A stretch of DNA of 64,000 bases from JAANXG01 sp049583715. Lineage in GTDB: Bacteria > Pseudomonadota > Gammaproteobacteria > Arenicellales > JAANXG01. Of the stretch, positions 33,581 to 42,451 are shown one piece after another. Location: positions 1-64,000 of the forward strand of contig JBAUWJ010000041.1 of the NCBI GenBank assembly GCA_049583715.1. The letters are read 5' to 3'. Below the pieces are notes generated by a model, which saw nothing but the letters and a program-made list of their open reading frames with translations, had not been told where the DNA came from and did not search any database. The first letter of the stretch is position 1, and every line of letters starts with the position of its first letter. The translations under genes were made by a program, and so were the position numbers.

Positions 33581-34543
33581 CTATTGAAGCTCGAAACGAT
33601 TCGAGAGCAGGCTCGAGCGCAGCGAGTTGGCGATGGAGACCCCGAGCTTCCTGGTGACGCGCCCGAACAGGTTCTGATGCGGCGTGTAGTCGACGATGGT
33701 ATCCGCACCTACGACGTCCCGCGCCACCGACCCAACGCTCCCGTACTCGTCGATCAGACCCAGGCGCAGCGCCTCCTGCCCGGTCCAGAACAGGCCGCTG
33801 AAGATGTCCGGATTGTCGCTCAAGCGCTCACCCCGGTCCGCCTTCACCGTATCCACGAACTGCTGGTGCACCTGATCCAGCAGCTTCTCGGCGTACTCCT
33901 TGTCGAAGGGCTTGAGCGGCGAGAACGGGTCGAGCAGACCCTTGTGCTTGCCGGCGGTGAACAGGCGCCGCTGGATGCCGAGCTTGTTCATGGCGTCCAC
34001 GAACCCGAATCCGTTCATCAATACTCCGATGGAGCCCACGATACTGGACCGGTTGGCGTAAATCCTGTCCGCGGCGACCGCTACGTAGTAACCGCCGGAC
34101 GCGCACATGTCCGTGACCACCGCGTAGACGGGCTTATCCGGATACTTCTCGCGCAGGCGGTGAATCTCCGAGTTGATCTCCGAGGCCTGAACGGGGCTCC
34201 CACCGGGACTGTTGATGCGCAGGATCACGGCCTTGGAGCTTTCGGCCTTGAAGGCGTCGCGCAGCCCTTCGATGATCGTATCGGCGCTGGCCTGGGAGTT
34301 GGGCTCTATCGTGCCCTCGAGGTCCACCAGTGCCGTGTGGGGTCCGGTGGGCGTGGGAATTCCGTTGCCGGCGATCAAGACCGTGACCGCGATCAGGTAC
34401 AGGCCGAACACGGACTTGAAGAAGATGCCCCATCGCCTGCTGCGCCGGCGTTCACGAAGGGCTTCTCTTGCGAGGTCGGCGAGGATGTCGCGCTCGACTG
34501 ATTCCTTCCCGCCGGATTTCTGGTCGTTCATGTCGTTTTCCAT
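33581..34543 (-). CDS. sppA: Signal peptide peptidase SppA-like S49 peptidase
   Basis: A 320-residue inner-membrane serine protease of the short (36K) type, with one transmembrane helix at about 41-60. Nucleophile Ser149 is in DMCASGGYYVA; the general-base lysine is in FTAGKHKG (Lys199/201). RINSPGGSP is the conserved strand. It degrades cleaved signal peptides. An ATG four codons later has the better ribosome-binding site. It ends the rluC-gph-Rieske-sppA series. Confidence 0.92.
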   Translation of the reverse strand: MENDMNDQKSGGKESVERDILADLAREALRERRRSRRWGIFFKSVFGLYLIAVTVLIAGNGIPTPTGPHTALVDLEGTIEPNSQASADTIIEGLRDAFKAESSKAVILRINSPGGSPVQASEINSEIHRLREKYPDKPVYAVVTDMCASGGYYVAVAADRIYANRSSIVGSIGVLMNGFGFVDAMNKLGIQRRLFTAGKHKGLLDPFSPLKPFDKEYAEKLLDQVHQQFVDTVKADRGERLSDNPDIFSGLFWTGQEALRLGLIDEYGSVGSVARDVVGADTIVDYTPHQNLFGRVTRKLGVSIANSLRSSLLSNRFELQ

Positions 34544-34602
34544 CGTTGCTGCTTCGGGGTCTGTGCTTCAGTTGTGGCTCGTGGCGGTGGAGTGTACAAC
34601 AA

Positions 34603-34992
34603 TCAACTCGGCAAACCCGTGACACGCCGTTCGGGTGCCCCCGCCAAGAGGCGATCCACCAACTCGACGCGCCCGTCGACCTCCACCACGGTGAGAACCT
34701 CGAGGCCCGCACCGCTGCACGGTCCGCCCGTGCAGCGGCCCGTCGCCGGGTCGTAGGTCGCGCCGTGGGTGGCGCAGATCAGATGATTGCCGGACAGATC
34801 GAAAAAATCTCCGGGCAGTATGTCCAGCTCGAGCCCGAGATGGGCACATCGGTTGACGTAGGCGTGCACCCTGCCGCGATAGCGGACGGCGAGCGCCGGC
34901 GCAGGCTCGCCGTCCTCGTCGACCTCGAAGCGAACTCCGGGTCCGCCTTCCACGAGCGCCTCGCTGGCGCAGATCAGTTGTCGCACAGCCAT
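34603..34992 (-). CDS. Rieske [2Fe-2S] protein
   Basis: A 129-residue small Rieske protein. Cluster ligands are C-x-H in NRCAHLG and C-x2-H in LICATHGATYD. There is no signal sequence or transmembrane anchor, so it is a soluble electron-transfer ferredoxin rather than a bc1 subunit. It overlaps the HAD phosphatase stop by about 20 bases. Similar genes often sit between a gph-like HAD gene and sppA in gammaproteobacteria; the partner is unknown. Confidence 0.88.
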   Translation of the reverse strand: MAVRQLICASEALVEGGPGVRFEVDEDGEPAPALAVRYRGRVHAYVNRCAHLGLELDILPGDFFDLSGNHLICATHGATYDPATGRCTGGPCSGAGLEVLTVVEVDGRVELVDRLLAGAPERRVTGLPS

Positions 34993-35624
34993 CGCATCAC
35001 GGCCTCGAAGTCGTCGAGGCAGGCCTTCGGGCGCTCGGCGAGGAGTGCATCGACCGGGTGCGCGCCGTAGCTCACCGCGAGACCGTCCACGCCGGCCGCG
35101 GCTGCCATCGTCATATCGAAAGTCGTATCTCCCACCATCACCGCGTCTTCCGGGTCGGTGCGGGTCTCGGCCAGTATGTCCAGCAGCATCCGGGGATGGG
35201 GCTTGGAAACCGCCTCGTCCACGCAGCGGGTCGCCGCGAACAGCCCGTGGAGTCCGGTTTCCCGCAAGGCACGCTCGAGCCCGCGGCGGGCCTTGCCCGT
35301 CGCGATCGCAAGCGCAAAGGATTCGGATTTCAGCCGCTCGAGGCCGTGCACCACGCCTGGAAACAAGGCGCTGGCGGTCTGGTTGCGGCGCAGAAACTGG
35401 TCCCGGTAAGCCTCCGAGAGGCGAGCCAGCTCAGGCTCGCCGGCGCCGGGAAACAGGCGGGCGAACGCTTCTCGCAGGCCGAGCCCGATGATTTCCCGGG
35501 CCTGGTTCGGCTCGGGGACGGGCAAGCCCACCTCGAGAGCTGCAGCGCGGAAGCAGCTCACGATCCGGGCAGCAGAATCCATCAGCGTGCCGTCCCAGTC
35601 GAACACGACCAGTCTGTAGCTCAT
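34974..35624 (-). CDS. HAD-family hydrolase (phosphoglycolate phosphatase-like)
   Basis: A 216-residue HAD subfamily IA phosphatase: motif I VFDWDGTLMDS, motif II ALAIATGKARRG, motif III KPHPRMLLDI and motif IV VMVGDTTFDMTMA. The ATG overlaps the rluC stop (ATGA). Next to rluC this gene is usually annotated as a Gph-like phosphatase acting on small phosphorylated metabolites; the exact substrate cannot be read from sequence. Confidence 0.88.
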   Translation of the reverse strand: MSYRLVVFDWDGTLMDSAARIVSCFRAAALEVGLPVPEPNQAREIIGLGLREAFARLFPGAGEPELARLSEAYRDQFLRRNQTASALFPGVVHGLERLKSESFALAIATGKARRGLERALRETGLHGLFAATRCVDEAVSKPHPRMLLDILAETRTDPEDAVMVGDTTFDMTMAAAAGVDGLAVSYGAHPVDALLAERPKACLDDFEAVMRWLCDN

Positions 35625-36595
35625 TCGACCGGGCCGTCCGGCGCCGTCTCGAAGATCGCGGGCGGCGGTGCCACGATCCGGCACTGACTCCCGGTCACCG
35701 GATGCGTGAATTCCAGTGTATGCGCATGCAGGGCGAGCCGCCGGATCCCCTTTTCACGAACCGATTTGTTGAATTCCCTGTCTCCATATTTGCTGTCGCC
35801 GGCGATGGGATGTCCGACGTGGGCGGCGTGTACCCGCGCCTGGTGAGTGCGGCCGGTGACCAGCTCGATGTCGATGAGGCTCAGGTCGGGTCCCCGGCGT
35901 GACGGCCGCAGGATCGTTTCCGCCCGGCCGCCGTCCTCGGACACCACCACCACCCGCTCGCCCCCTCTCGGGGCATTCTTCTTCAGCCCGGCGCGGACCC
36001 GGATCGGATCCGCCCCGGGATCTCCCCTCACCAGGGCCAGGTAGTGCTTGGACACGGTCGGGCCGCCTGCGTCGCGCCGCAGGGCCGCGTGCAGCCCCGT
36101 CAGCGCCGCGCGGCTCTTGGCGAGAATCAGGCAGCCGGAGGTGTCGCGGTCCAGGCGGTGCACCAGCTCCAGAAACGGGAGGTCCGGGCGGCGGGCCCGC
36201 AGGGCCTCTATGACGCCAGCGTGAACTCCGGTGCCTTTGTGCACGGTGACCCCGGAGGGTTTGTCCAGGACCAGAAGATGCGCGTCCTCGAAGAGAACCG
36301 GGCCCGTCTCGAGATGCGTGGCAGCCGGTGTTTCCCTGGGAGCGCCCAGCCGCACCGGGGGAATTCTGATGCTGTCGCCGCCTTTCAGGCGATATCCGGC
36401 CTTGGCCCGGCCCAGATTGACCCGCACTTCGCCCCTTCGCACCAGGCGGTAGACGCGGCTCTTCGGCAGGCCCTTGAGCTCCCTCAGGAGGAAGTTGTCC
36501 AGGCGCTGACCCGCCTGCTCGGAAGTGACCGTGAGGTATCGGACCCCACCCCCGGCACCGGGTTTCCGGGAACCGATATTTGACAAATTGCCCAT
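35621..36595 (-). CDS. rluC: 23S rRNA pseudouridine synthase RluC
   Basis: A 324-residue RluA-family enzyme modifying 23S rRNA at positions corresponding to U955, U2504 and U2580. An S4 domain (LPKSRVYRLVRRGEVRVN) precedes the catalytic domain with catalytic aspartate in VHRLDRDTSGCLIL; ELVTGRTHQARVHAAHVGHPIAGDSKYG is the family block. Divergent from rne, as in E. coli. The start lies only about 10 bases from a palindromic AT-rich sequence and has little ribosome-binding site. Confidence 0.93.
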   Translation of the reverse strand: MGNLSNIGSRKPGAGGGVRYLTVTSEQAGQRLDNFLLRELKGLPKSRVYRLVRRGEVRVNLGRAKAGYRLKGGDSIRIPPVRLGAPRETPAATHLETGPVLFEDAHLLVLDKPSGVTVHKGTGVHAGVIEALRARRPDLPFLELVHRLDRDTSGCLILAKSRAALTGLHAALRRDAGGPTVSKHYLALVRGDPGADPIRVRAGLKKNAPRGGERVVVVSEDGGRAETILRPSRRGPDLSLIDIELVTGRTHQARVHAAHVGHPIAGDSKYGDREFNKSVREKGIRRLALHAHTLEFTHPVTGSQCRIVAPPPAIFETAPDGPVE

Positions 36596-37108
36596 TCCGT
36601 TTTTGCTTGATATATTCTAACTTAACGGTGATATATCAAGTGTTTATTGAACTCCACCGTTCGAGTCCCCGCGAGGGCTCGTCGGCGGGTGAACCGCCGG
36701 AGAGTTGAAGAGTTTTGAGGTGACGGCGGCCTTGGGGCCGTCCGGACCAGGGTTCGGAGCGCTGCCGGCAGCATACCAGGCGCCGGCGAGCGGCGAGGGT
36801 CGAATCATATACCGGACCGAAGCAAATAACGCGCGCGGATCAAGACCCATCCAGCGCACGACAATCGACCCGAGTGAGAGGGGTGATAGAACATATTGGG
36901 CCATCGGGCCCGGGAGCACGCAGATCAAGGCGGAGCGGATCGTGAATCGACTTGACTACCACGAGGTTGTGGCAACACAACGAGAACCGAACTGATAGCT
37001 GAGCGGCCATAGGCATCGGCCGGCTCGGAAGGGTGTCCTCGGCGCAGCCGCAGGTGAGCTGTGCCGGATTGTTCGTCATCCTCGCGCAAGGGTCGCGAGG
37101 AATCAATC
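36596..37108 (+). promoter_or_regulatory. rluC-rne divergent region and long rne leader
   Basis: About 510 bases without a protein gene. At 36606-36640 an AT-rich palindrome CTTGATATA...TATATCAAG offers TTGATA boxes on both strands and AT-rich -10 candidates, so it probably holds both promoters. That would give rne a leader of roughly 450 bases. In E. coli the rne leader (about 360 bases) folds into hairpins through which RNase E represses its own synthesis; a similar role is inferred here. A small frame across the leader is not convincing. Confidence 0.55.
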
Positions 37109-39118
37109 GTGAAGAGAATGCTGTTCAACGCAACTCACCCGGAAGAGTTGCGCGTCGCTATTGTCGACGGACAGAAGCTGCTGGACCTGGATATCGAGTC
37201 CTCGGTCCACCATCAGAAGAAGGGAAACATCTACAAGGGGAAGGTCACACGGGTCGAGCCCAGTCTCGAGGCGGCCTTCGTGGACTACGGCTCCGCCCGC
37301 CAGGGCTTTCTGCCCCTCAAGGAAATCTCCCGCGCCTACTTCCAGGACTACTCCCCCAAGACGCCGATGGCGCAGCTCAAGATTCAGGACGTGATCAAGG
37401 AGGGTCAGGAGCTGCCGGTACAGGTCGAGAAGGAAGAGCGCGGCAACAAAGGCGCCGCCCTCACCACCTTCATCAGCCTCGCTGGACGCTACATGGTGCT
37501 GATGCCCAACAATCCCAAAGGCGGGGGTATCTCCCGCCGGATCGAGGGTGAGAACCGGGCGGAGCTGCGGGAGATCATGGGCCAGCTCAACGTCCCCACC
37601 GAGCACGCCCTGATCGCCCGTACCGCGGGCATCGGCAAGTCCCTGGAGGATCTGCAATGGGACGTCGACTTCCTGCTCCAGCTCTGGGAAGCGATCCGCG
37701 GCGCCATCGAGGAACGTCCGGCCCCCTTCCTCGTCTATCAGGAAACCAACCTCGTGGTGCGGGCGATCCGTGACTACCTGCGCAACGACTTCTCGGAAAT
37801 TCTGATCGACGACGAAGAGATCTACGAGCGTGCCAGCCGGTTCATGGAGCAGGTGATGCCCCACAACCGCACCAAGCTGAAGCTCTATCGGGACTCCGTG
37901 CCTCTGTTCTCGAGGTTCCAGATCGAGCATCAGATCGAAGCGGTATTCTCGCGCAACGTCACTCTGCCTTCGGGCGGCGCGGTGATCATCGACCACACCG
38001 AGGCCCTGGTGACCATCGACATCAACTCGGCGCGTGCGACCAAAGGAGCGGACATCGAGGAGACGGCCCTCGCCACCAATCTCGAGGCGGCCGACGAGAT
38101 TGCCCGCCAGCTTCGGATCCGCGACATAGGCGGACTGATCGTGGTGGATTTCATCGACATGACTTCCAACAAGAACCAGCGGCTGGTGGAGAGCCGGCTG
38201 CAGGAGGCCCTGAAAGTGGATCGCGCCCGCATCCAGACCGGACGAATTTCCCGCTTCGGGCTGCTGGAGATGTCGCGCCAGCGCCTCAGGGCATCGATCG
38301 GCGAATCCAACTACGTCTCCTGTCCGCGCTGTGACGGTACCGGGCATATTCGCGGCGTTGCGTCTTCCGCCCTGCACATCCTGCGCATCCTGGAAGAAGA
38401 GGCGTTGAAGGAGAACACCGAGGCCATTCACGCGCATCTGCCTATCGACATCGCGACCTATCTGTTGAACGAAAAGCGCAGCGAGATCCACTCCCTCGAG
38501 ATGCGCCTGGGCAACGCGGTGGTCATTATCCCCTCCAAGGACATCGAGTCCCCGCACTTCCGGATCAGGCGCCTCAGAGGCGAGGATCTGGCGGAGGTTC
38601 AGGGGCTGCAGAGCTATCAGATCGAGCGAGCGAAAGACGAGGAGGACGAGGACGAAGGCAGCTACTTCATCAAGCAGCGCATGGAGAAGGCTGCCGTGGG
38701 GCCCGAGCAGGTGACGGCCAGTGCTCCGCCGTCGGCGCGAAAGCAGCTCGAGGAGCAGGCGACCGCGCCGCCCGCCGAAGGGATGATGAAGCGGATCGTC
38801 AAGTCACTGTTCAACCGCACCGCGACTCCGCCGGTGACCGAGCCCGAGGGCACCGGTGCCGCGGAAGAAGACAAGCGTAGCGATCAGGGCCGTCAGAACG
38901 GGACCGCTGACCGGAGCAATGGCCAGAAGCGCGGTTATCAGCGCGGCCGGACCCAGAACCAGCAGCGGGCGCGTGGAGGCCGAGGCCGGCCCCGGACCGG
39001 CGGCTCGGGCGGCGCCGGTGGCAGCTCCGGTCGCGGTGGTCGCCGGGGTGGTCAGAATCGGGGCAGGAAGCCCAAGAGCTCCGATACGCCGTCGGCGAGC
39101 CAGAGCAATTCGCAGTGA
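37109..39118 (+). CDS. rne: Ribonuclease E
   Basis: A 669-residue RNase E, starting at GTG (KRMLFNATHPEELRVAIVDG, the canonical start) with GAGG nine bases upstream. S1 domain about 35-120, DNase-I-like catalytic core with aspartates in VTIDINSARAT and VVDFIDMT, and the Zn-link SCPRCDGTGH. The C-terminal part is much shorter than in E. coli (1061 residues): about 100 residues, ending in an Arg/Gly-rich tract, with no visible room for separate enolase and PNPase sites. It processes mRNA, rRNA and tRNA. Confidence 0.94.
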   Translation: MKRMLFNATHPEELRVAIVDGQKLLDLDIESSVHHQKKGNIYKGKVTRVEPSLEAAFVDYGSARQGFLPLKEISRAYFQDYSPKTPMAQLKIQDVIKEGQELPVQVEKEERGNKGAALTTFISLAGRYMVLMPNNPKGGGISRRIEGENRAELREIMGQLNVPTEHALIARTAGIGKSLEDLQWDVDFLLQLWEAIRGAIEERPAPFLVYQETNLVVRAIRDYLRNDFSEILIDDEEIYERASRFMEQVMPHNRTKLKLYRDSVPLFSRFQIEHQIEAVFSRNVTLPSGGAVIIDHTEALVTIDINSARATKGADIEETALATNLEAADEIARQLRIRDIGGLIVVDFIDMTSNKNQRLVESRLQEALKVDRARIQTGRISRFGLLEMSRQRLRASIGESNYVSCPRCDGTGHIRGVASSALHILRILEEEALKENTEAIHAHLPIDIATYLLNEKRSEIHSLEMRLGNAVVIIPSKDIESPHFRIRRLRGEDLAEVQGLQSYQIERAKDEEDEDEGSYFIKQRMEKAAVGPEQVTASAPPSARKQLEEQATAPPAEGMMKRIVKSLFNRTATPPVTEPEGTGAAEEDKRSDQGRQNGTADRSNGQKRGYQRGRTQNQQRARGGRGRPRTGGSGGAGGSSGRGGRRGGQNRGRKPKSSDTPSASQSNSQ

Positions 39119-39140
39119 GCGGGCAAGACCGGCCCGCTCG

Positions 39141-39212
39141 TAGGTCGGGCTTCAGGCCGACAAAGGCTGGTGCCATCCCGGGCGCTGGTGTCGGAATGAA
39201 TTCCGACCCACA
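39141..39212. repeat. REP-like palindrome pair after rne
   Basis: Between the convergent rne and rlmD ends, TCGGGCTTCAGGCCGA (about 39144-39160) is followed by GTCGGAATGAATTCCGAC (39190-39207) and CCACAGG, the same two-palindrome unit as at 13.9-14.2 kb and 62.9-63.2 kb. Confidence 0.8.
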
Positions 39213-39233
39213 GGGGGCTTCGATCCCGGCCCG

Positions 39234-40550
39234 TCATTCACGTTCGAACAGTGCGATGGACTCGACGTGGGCGGTATGAGGGAACATGTCGACAATACCG
39301 GCAAGGCGCAGCCGGTAGCCCTGCTTTCGCACGAGCAGCTCAGAATCCCGGGCCAGGGTGGCGGGATTGCAGGAGACGTAGACGATGCGCCGGGGCGAGA
39401 TGTCCGGAACCCGCTTCGCCACCTCGACGGCTCCCGAGCGGGGCGGATCGAGAAGTATTTTGTCGAACGATGAATCGATCCAGCGTCCCGGCGAGCCTTC
39501 GGCGTAGAGGTCGGCGGCCGTGAACTCGACGTTGCCGATCCCGTTGCAACGAGCATTGTCGGCGGCGCGCTCCGTCAAGCGCCGCTCGCCTTCCACCCCC
39601 AGGACGCGGCCGGCACGCTTGGCAATCGGCAGGCTGAAATTGCCCAGACCGCAGAACAGGTCCAGCACGGCGTCGCCCGGACCCGGCTCCAGCAGAGTCA
39701 GCGCCAACTCGACGAGCCTGCGATTCTGCGCGCCGTTCACCTGGACGAAGTCCGTGGGCTCGAAGCCGATGCGAACGGCGTCATCGACCTCGTAGTACAG
39801 GCGGGTCGCCTCCTCGGGCCACAAGGCCTGCACGCTCTCGGGGCCGCTCGCCTGAAGCCGCACGTCCACCTCATGATCCCGGGCGAAGCGGATCAGGCGG
39901 TCCCGGTCCTGATCGGTCAAGGCTGCGAGGTGGCGAATGACCAGGGCCACCGCATTATCGCCCGCCGCCGCTTCGATCTGTGGAATACGGTCATGGCAGG
40001 ACAGGCCCGCGATCGCGTCGCACAGGGCGGGCAGCAGGTCCGATAAGCGCCTGTCCAGGACCAGGCAGGCGTCCAGGGGCGTGACGTAGCTCTTGTGACG
40101 TTCCCGGAAGCCGAGCAGCAGGCCGCCCTTCTTCGGCACGTAGCGAATGCCGAGGCGCGCCTTGCGCCGATAGTGCCACGGTTCGGCCGCCGCCGGCGGC
40201 AGGTACTCCTCCGGCGTCGTCTTCGCGATTCGTTCCAGAGCATTCGCGAGCTGCCGGTGCTTGTGCTCGAGCTGGGCGTCGTAGCGAAGGTGCTGGAGAG
40301 CGCATCCGCCGCAGGTTCCGAAGTACGGGCACGGCGGCACGATCCGGTCGGGAGAGGAAACGACGATCTGCGCAAGCTGGCCATGAAGCACCTTTCGGCG
40401 CTTCCGGCCGGGGCGGAAAAGCACCCGTTCCCCGGGCAGGGTATTGTCGATGAACACGACCTGCCCGTCGTGGCGGCCGATGCCTCGCCCATCGTGGCTG
40501 AGATCGGTGATCTCCGCCTCCGGGAGAATCTGAGACGACTCGGTGCTCAC
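39234..40550 (-). CDS. rlmD: 23S rRNA (uracil-1939-C5)-methyltransferase RlmD
   Basis: A 438-residue RNA m5U methyltransferase. The N-terminal TRAM domain (EAEITDLSHDGRGIGRHDGQ) is followed by an Fe-S cluster motif CPYFGTCGGC, the SAM-binding motif AVLDLFCGLGNFSLPIA, the DPPR motif ILLDPPRSGA and the catalytic cysteine in VYVSCNPATLARD. Start at GTG overlapping the exonuclease stop (GTGA); the longer upstream frame belongs to that gene. The Fe-S motif favours RlmD over TrmA. Confidence 0.93.
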   Translation of the reverse strand: MSTESSQILPEAEITDLSHDGRGIGRHDGQVVFIDNTLPGERVLFRPGRKRRKVLHGQLAQIVVSSPDRIVPPCPYFGTCGGCALQHLRYDAQLEHKHRQLANALERIAKTTPEEYLPPAAAEPWHYRRKARLGIRYVPKKGGLLLGFRERHKSYVTPLDACLVLDRRLSDLLPALCDAIAGLSCHDRIPQIEAAAGDNAVALVIRHLAALTDQDRDRLIRFARDHEVDVRLQASGPESVQALWPEEATRLYYEVDDAVRIGFEPTDFVQVNGAQNRRLVELALTLLEPGPGDAVLDLFCGLGNFSLPIAKRAGRVLGVEGERRLTERAADNARCNGIGNVEFTAADLYAEGSPGRWIDSSFDKILLDPPRSGAVEVAKRVPDISPRRIVYVSCNPATLARDSELLVRKQGYRLRLAGIVDMFPHTAHVESIALFERE

Positions 40551-41314
40551 CGCCAGGCGGCCAGGAATTCCTTCAGATGGGGCCTGTCTTCGGCGGACAA
40601 GCTGTCCCTGACCCGCTGGCACTCGTGTCGATAACGTTCTTCGTCGAGGTCACTCCTCATCAACAGCCACCGGAGGTAGAGAAGATAAGTGTTGAGAGCG
40701 TCCGTTTCGCAGTAGTTGCGGATCTCTTCGATGCGACCGTCCCGCCAGGCATCCCACACCTTTGATCCGTCCATGCCCATTTTCCCGGGCAGTCCGCAAA
40801 GCACGGCCACCTGGTCCAGGGGCGCGAAGGCACGCGGCTGATAGCCGGACAGCACATCCATGATGTCGGTGTGCCGGGAATGGAAGCGGTTCAGGTAGTT
40901 GTTCCACTTGAACTCCCGGTCGTTCTCGCCGCTGTCCCAGTAGCGCCCGGCCGGTATGCCGTGTATCAGCGCCCGGTGGTGCAGCACCGGCAGATCGAAG
41001 CCGCCGCCGTTCCAGGTGACCAGTGTCGGGGTATATCGCTGGATGCCGTCGAAGAATCGCTCGATCAGTTCCGCCTCGGTGGATTCCGGGCTGCCCAGCG
41101 ACCAGACCTTGCACTGCTCGCCGGTACGAAGAACCGCGGAGATGGCCGCGATGCGTTGCAGGTGCACCGGCAGGAAGTCGCTGTCGGTCTGCTGGCGGCG
41201 CTTCGCGAACATGATCTCCGCCACTTCGCCGTCGTCGAGATCGTGCAGATCGTAGAGTCGCCGGCCGCCGGCGACGTCGGGGATCGTCTCGATATCGAAC
41301 GCCAGGATGTTCAT
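40547..41314 (-). CDS. PolB-exonuclease-like 3'-5' exonuclease
   Basis: A 255-residue stand-alone DEDDy exonuclease of the predicted PolB 3'-5' exonuclease type: ExoI FDIETIPD, ExoII LVTWNGGGFDLPVL, ExoIII IRNYCETDALNTYLLY. No polymerase domain is attached. It is translationally coupled to rlmD, a common pairing. The biological role is uncertain (DNA or RNA 3' trimming). Confidence 0.87.
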   Translation of the reverse strand: MNILAFDIETIPDVAGGRRLYDLHDLDDGEVAEIMFAKRRQQTDSDFLPVHLQRIAAISAVLRTGEQCKVWSLGSPESTEAELIERFFDGIQRYTPTLVTWNGGGFDLPVLHHRALIHGIPAGRYWDSGENDREFKWNNYLNRFHSRHTDIMDVLSGYQPRAFAPLDQVAVLCGLPGKMGMDGSKVWDAWRDGRIEEIRNYCETDALNTYLLYLRWLLMRSDLDEERYRHECQRVRDSLSAEDRPHLKEFLAAWR

Positions 41315-41332
41315 CTACAGGAAGTACAGGAA

Positions 41333-41420
41333 GGGGTCAGGTCTCGCATTGTTACATCCCCCCCCAACTCGAGTCGATGAACAGTTTGCAGGGCAATGTA
41401 ACAATGCGAGACCTGACCCC
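41333..41420. repeat. 25-bp perfect inverted repeat (RAYT/MITE type)
   Basis: The 25-base arm at 41333-41357, beginning GGGGTCAGGTCTCGCATTG, is perfectly inverted at 41396-41420, with a 38-base spacer. GGGGTCAGGTCT ends of this type accompany REP-associated tyrosine (IS200-like) transposases in many proteobacteria. No transposase lies in the window. The hairpin sits between the exonuclease start and the cysM end. Confidence 0.8.
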
Positions 41421-41445
41421 ATCAATGCCTTCAATGCGTGGATGT

Positions 41446-42369
41446 TCAATCGGGGAAAACGCCGGTGGAGATGTAGCGATCCCCGCGGTCGCACACGATG
41501 CTCACGATGACCGCGTTCTCGATCTCCTTCGACAAGCGGATGGCCGCGGCAGCGGCGCCGCCCGAGGACACGCCGCAGAATATTCCCTCCTCTCGAGCCA
41601 GGCGCCGCATCATATTCTCGGACTCGCTCTCGGAGACGTCGATGATGCGGTCCACCCGCTCGGGCTCGTAGATCTTCGGCAGGTATTCCCTGGGCCAGCG
41701 TCGTATACCGGGGATGGAGTCTCCCTCCACCGGCTGCACCCCGACGATCTGCACGGCATCGTTCATTTCCTTGAGGTAACGCGAGCAGCCCATGATGGTG
41801 CCGGTGGTCCCCATGGAACTCACGAAATGCGTGACGGTGCCGGCGGTATCGCGCCAGATCTCGGGACCGGTGCCGCGGTAGTGCGCGTCCCAGTTGTCCG
41901 GATTCGCGAACTGGTCCAGCACGACCCCCTGTCCCTTGCGCTCCATCGACATCGCCAGGTCCCGGGCCTCTTCCATGCCGCCGTCCTTCGAAACGCTGAT
42001 GATCTCGGCTCCGAAGGCCTTCATTACCGACCGCCTCTCGGCGCTCATGTGCTCCGGCATGATGAGGACCATGCGGAACCCCCGCATCGCGGCGGCCATG
42101 GCGAGCGCGATACCCGTGTTGCCGCTGGTGGCCTCGATGAGAGTATCGCCCTGCTTGATCCTGCCGCGCTCCTCGGCCCTCGCGATCATGTTCAGGGCCG
42201 GCCGGTCCTTCACCGAGCCGGCGGGGTTATTGCCCTCGAGCTTGACCAGGATGCTATTGCCGGTGTCGCCCGGCAGTCTTCGAAGCTCCACCAGCGGTGT
42301 ATTGCCGACGAAATCCTCGAGGTGCCGGGGTTTGAAGCGCGTCGTCTTGTCGGCGTCGATTGCGTGCAT
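41446..42369 (-). CDS. cysM: Cysteine synthase B
   Basis: A 307-residue fold-type II PLP enzyme making cysteine from O-acetylserine and (thio)sulfide. The PLP lysine is in NPAGSVKDRPALNM, the phosphate loop is SMGTTGTIMG and the substrate loop EATSGNTGIAL. The CysM-type features (GNNPAGSVKDRPALN and RRWPREYLP) favour CysM over CysK. ATG giving MHAIDADKTTR chosen. It lies 82 bases after recJ on the same strand. Confidence 0.93.
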   Translation of the reverse strand: MHAIDADKTTRFKPRHLEDFVGNTPLVELRRLPGDTGNSILVKLEGNNPAGSVKDRPALNMIARAEERGRIKQGDTLIEATSGNTGIALAMAAAMRGFRMVLIMPEHMSAERRSVMKAFGAEIISVSKDGGMEEARDLAMSMERKGQGVVLDQFANPDNWDAHYRGTGPEIWRDTAGTVTHFVSSMGTTGTIMGCSRYLKEMNDAVQIVGVQPVEGDSIPGIRRWPREYLPKIYEPERVDRIIDVSESESENMMRRLAREEGIFCGVSSGGAAAAAIRLSKEIENAVIVSIVCDRGDRYISTGVFPD

Positions 42370-42451
42370 AGTCAGATCCGGTTCGTGGGCTCCGCCGAGA
42401 CGGCGTGGTCGGCGCGCCTGCAGCACCATCCCAAGGGCGGCCCGGGACGAC

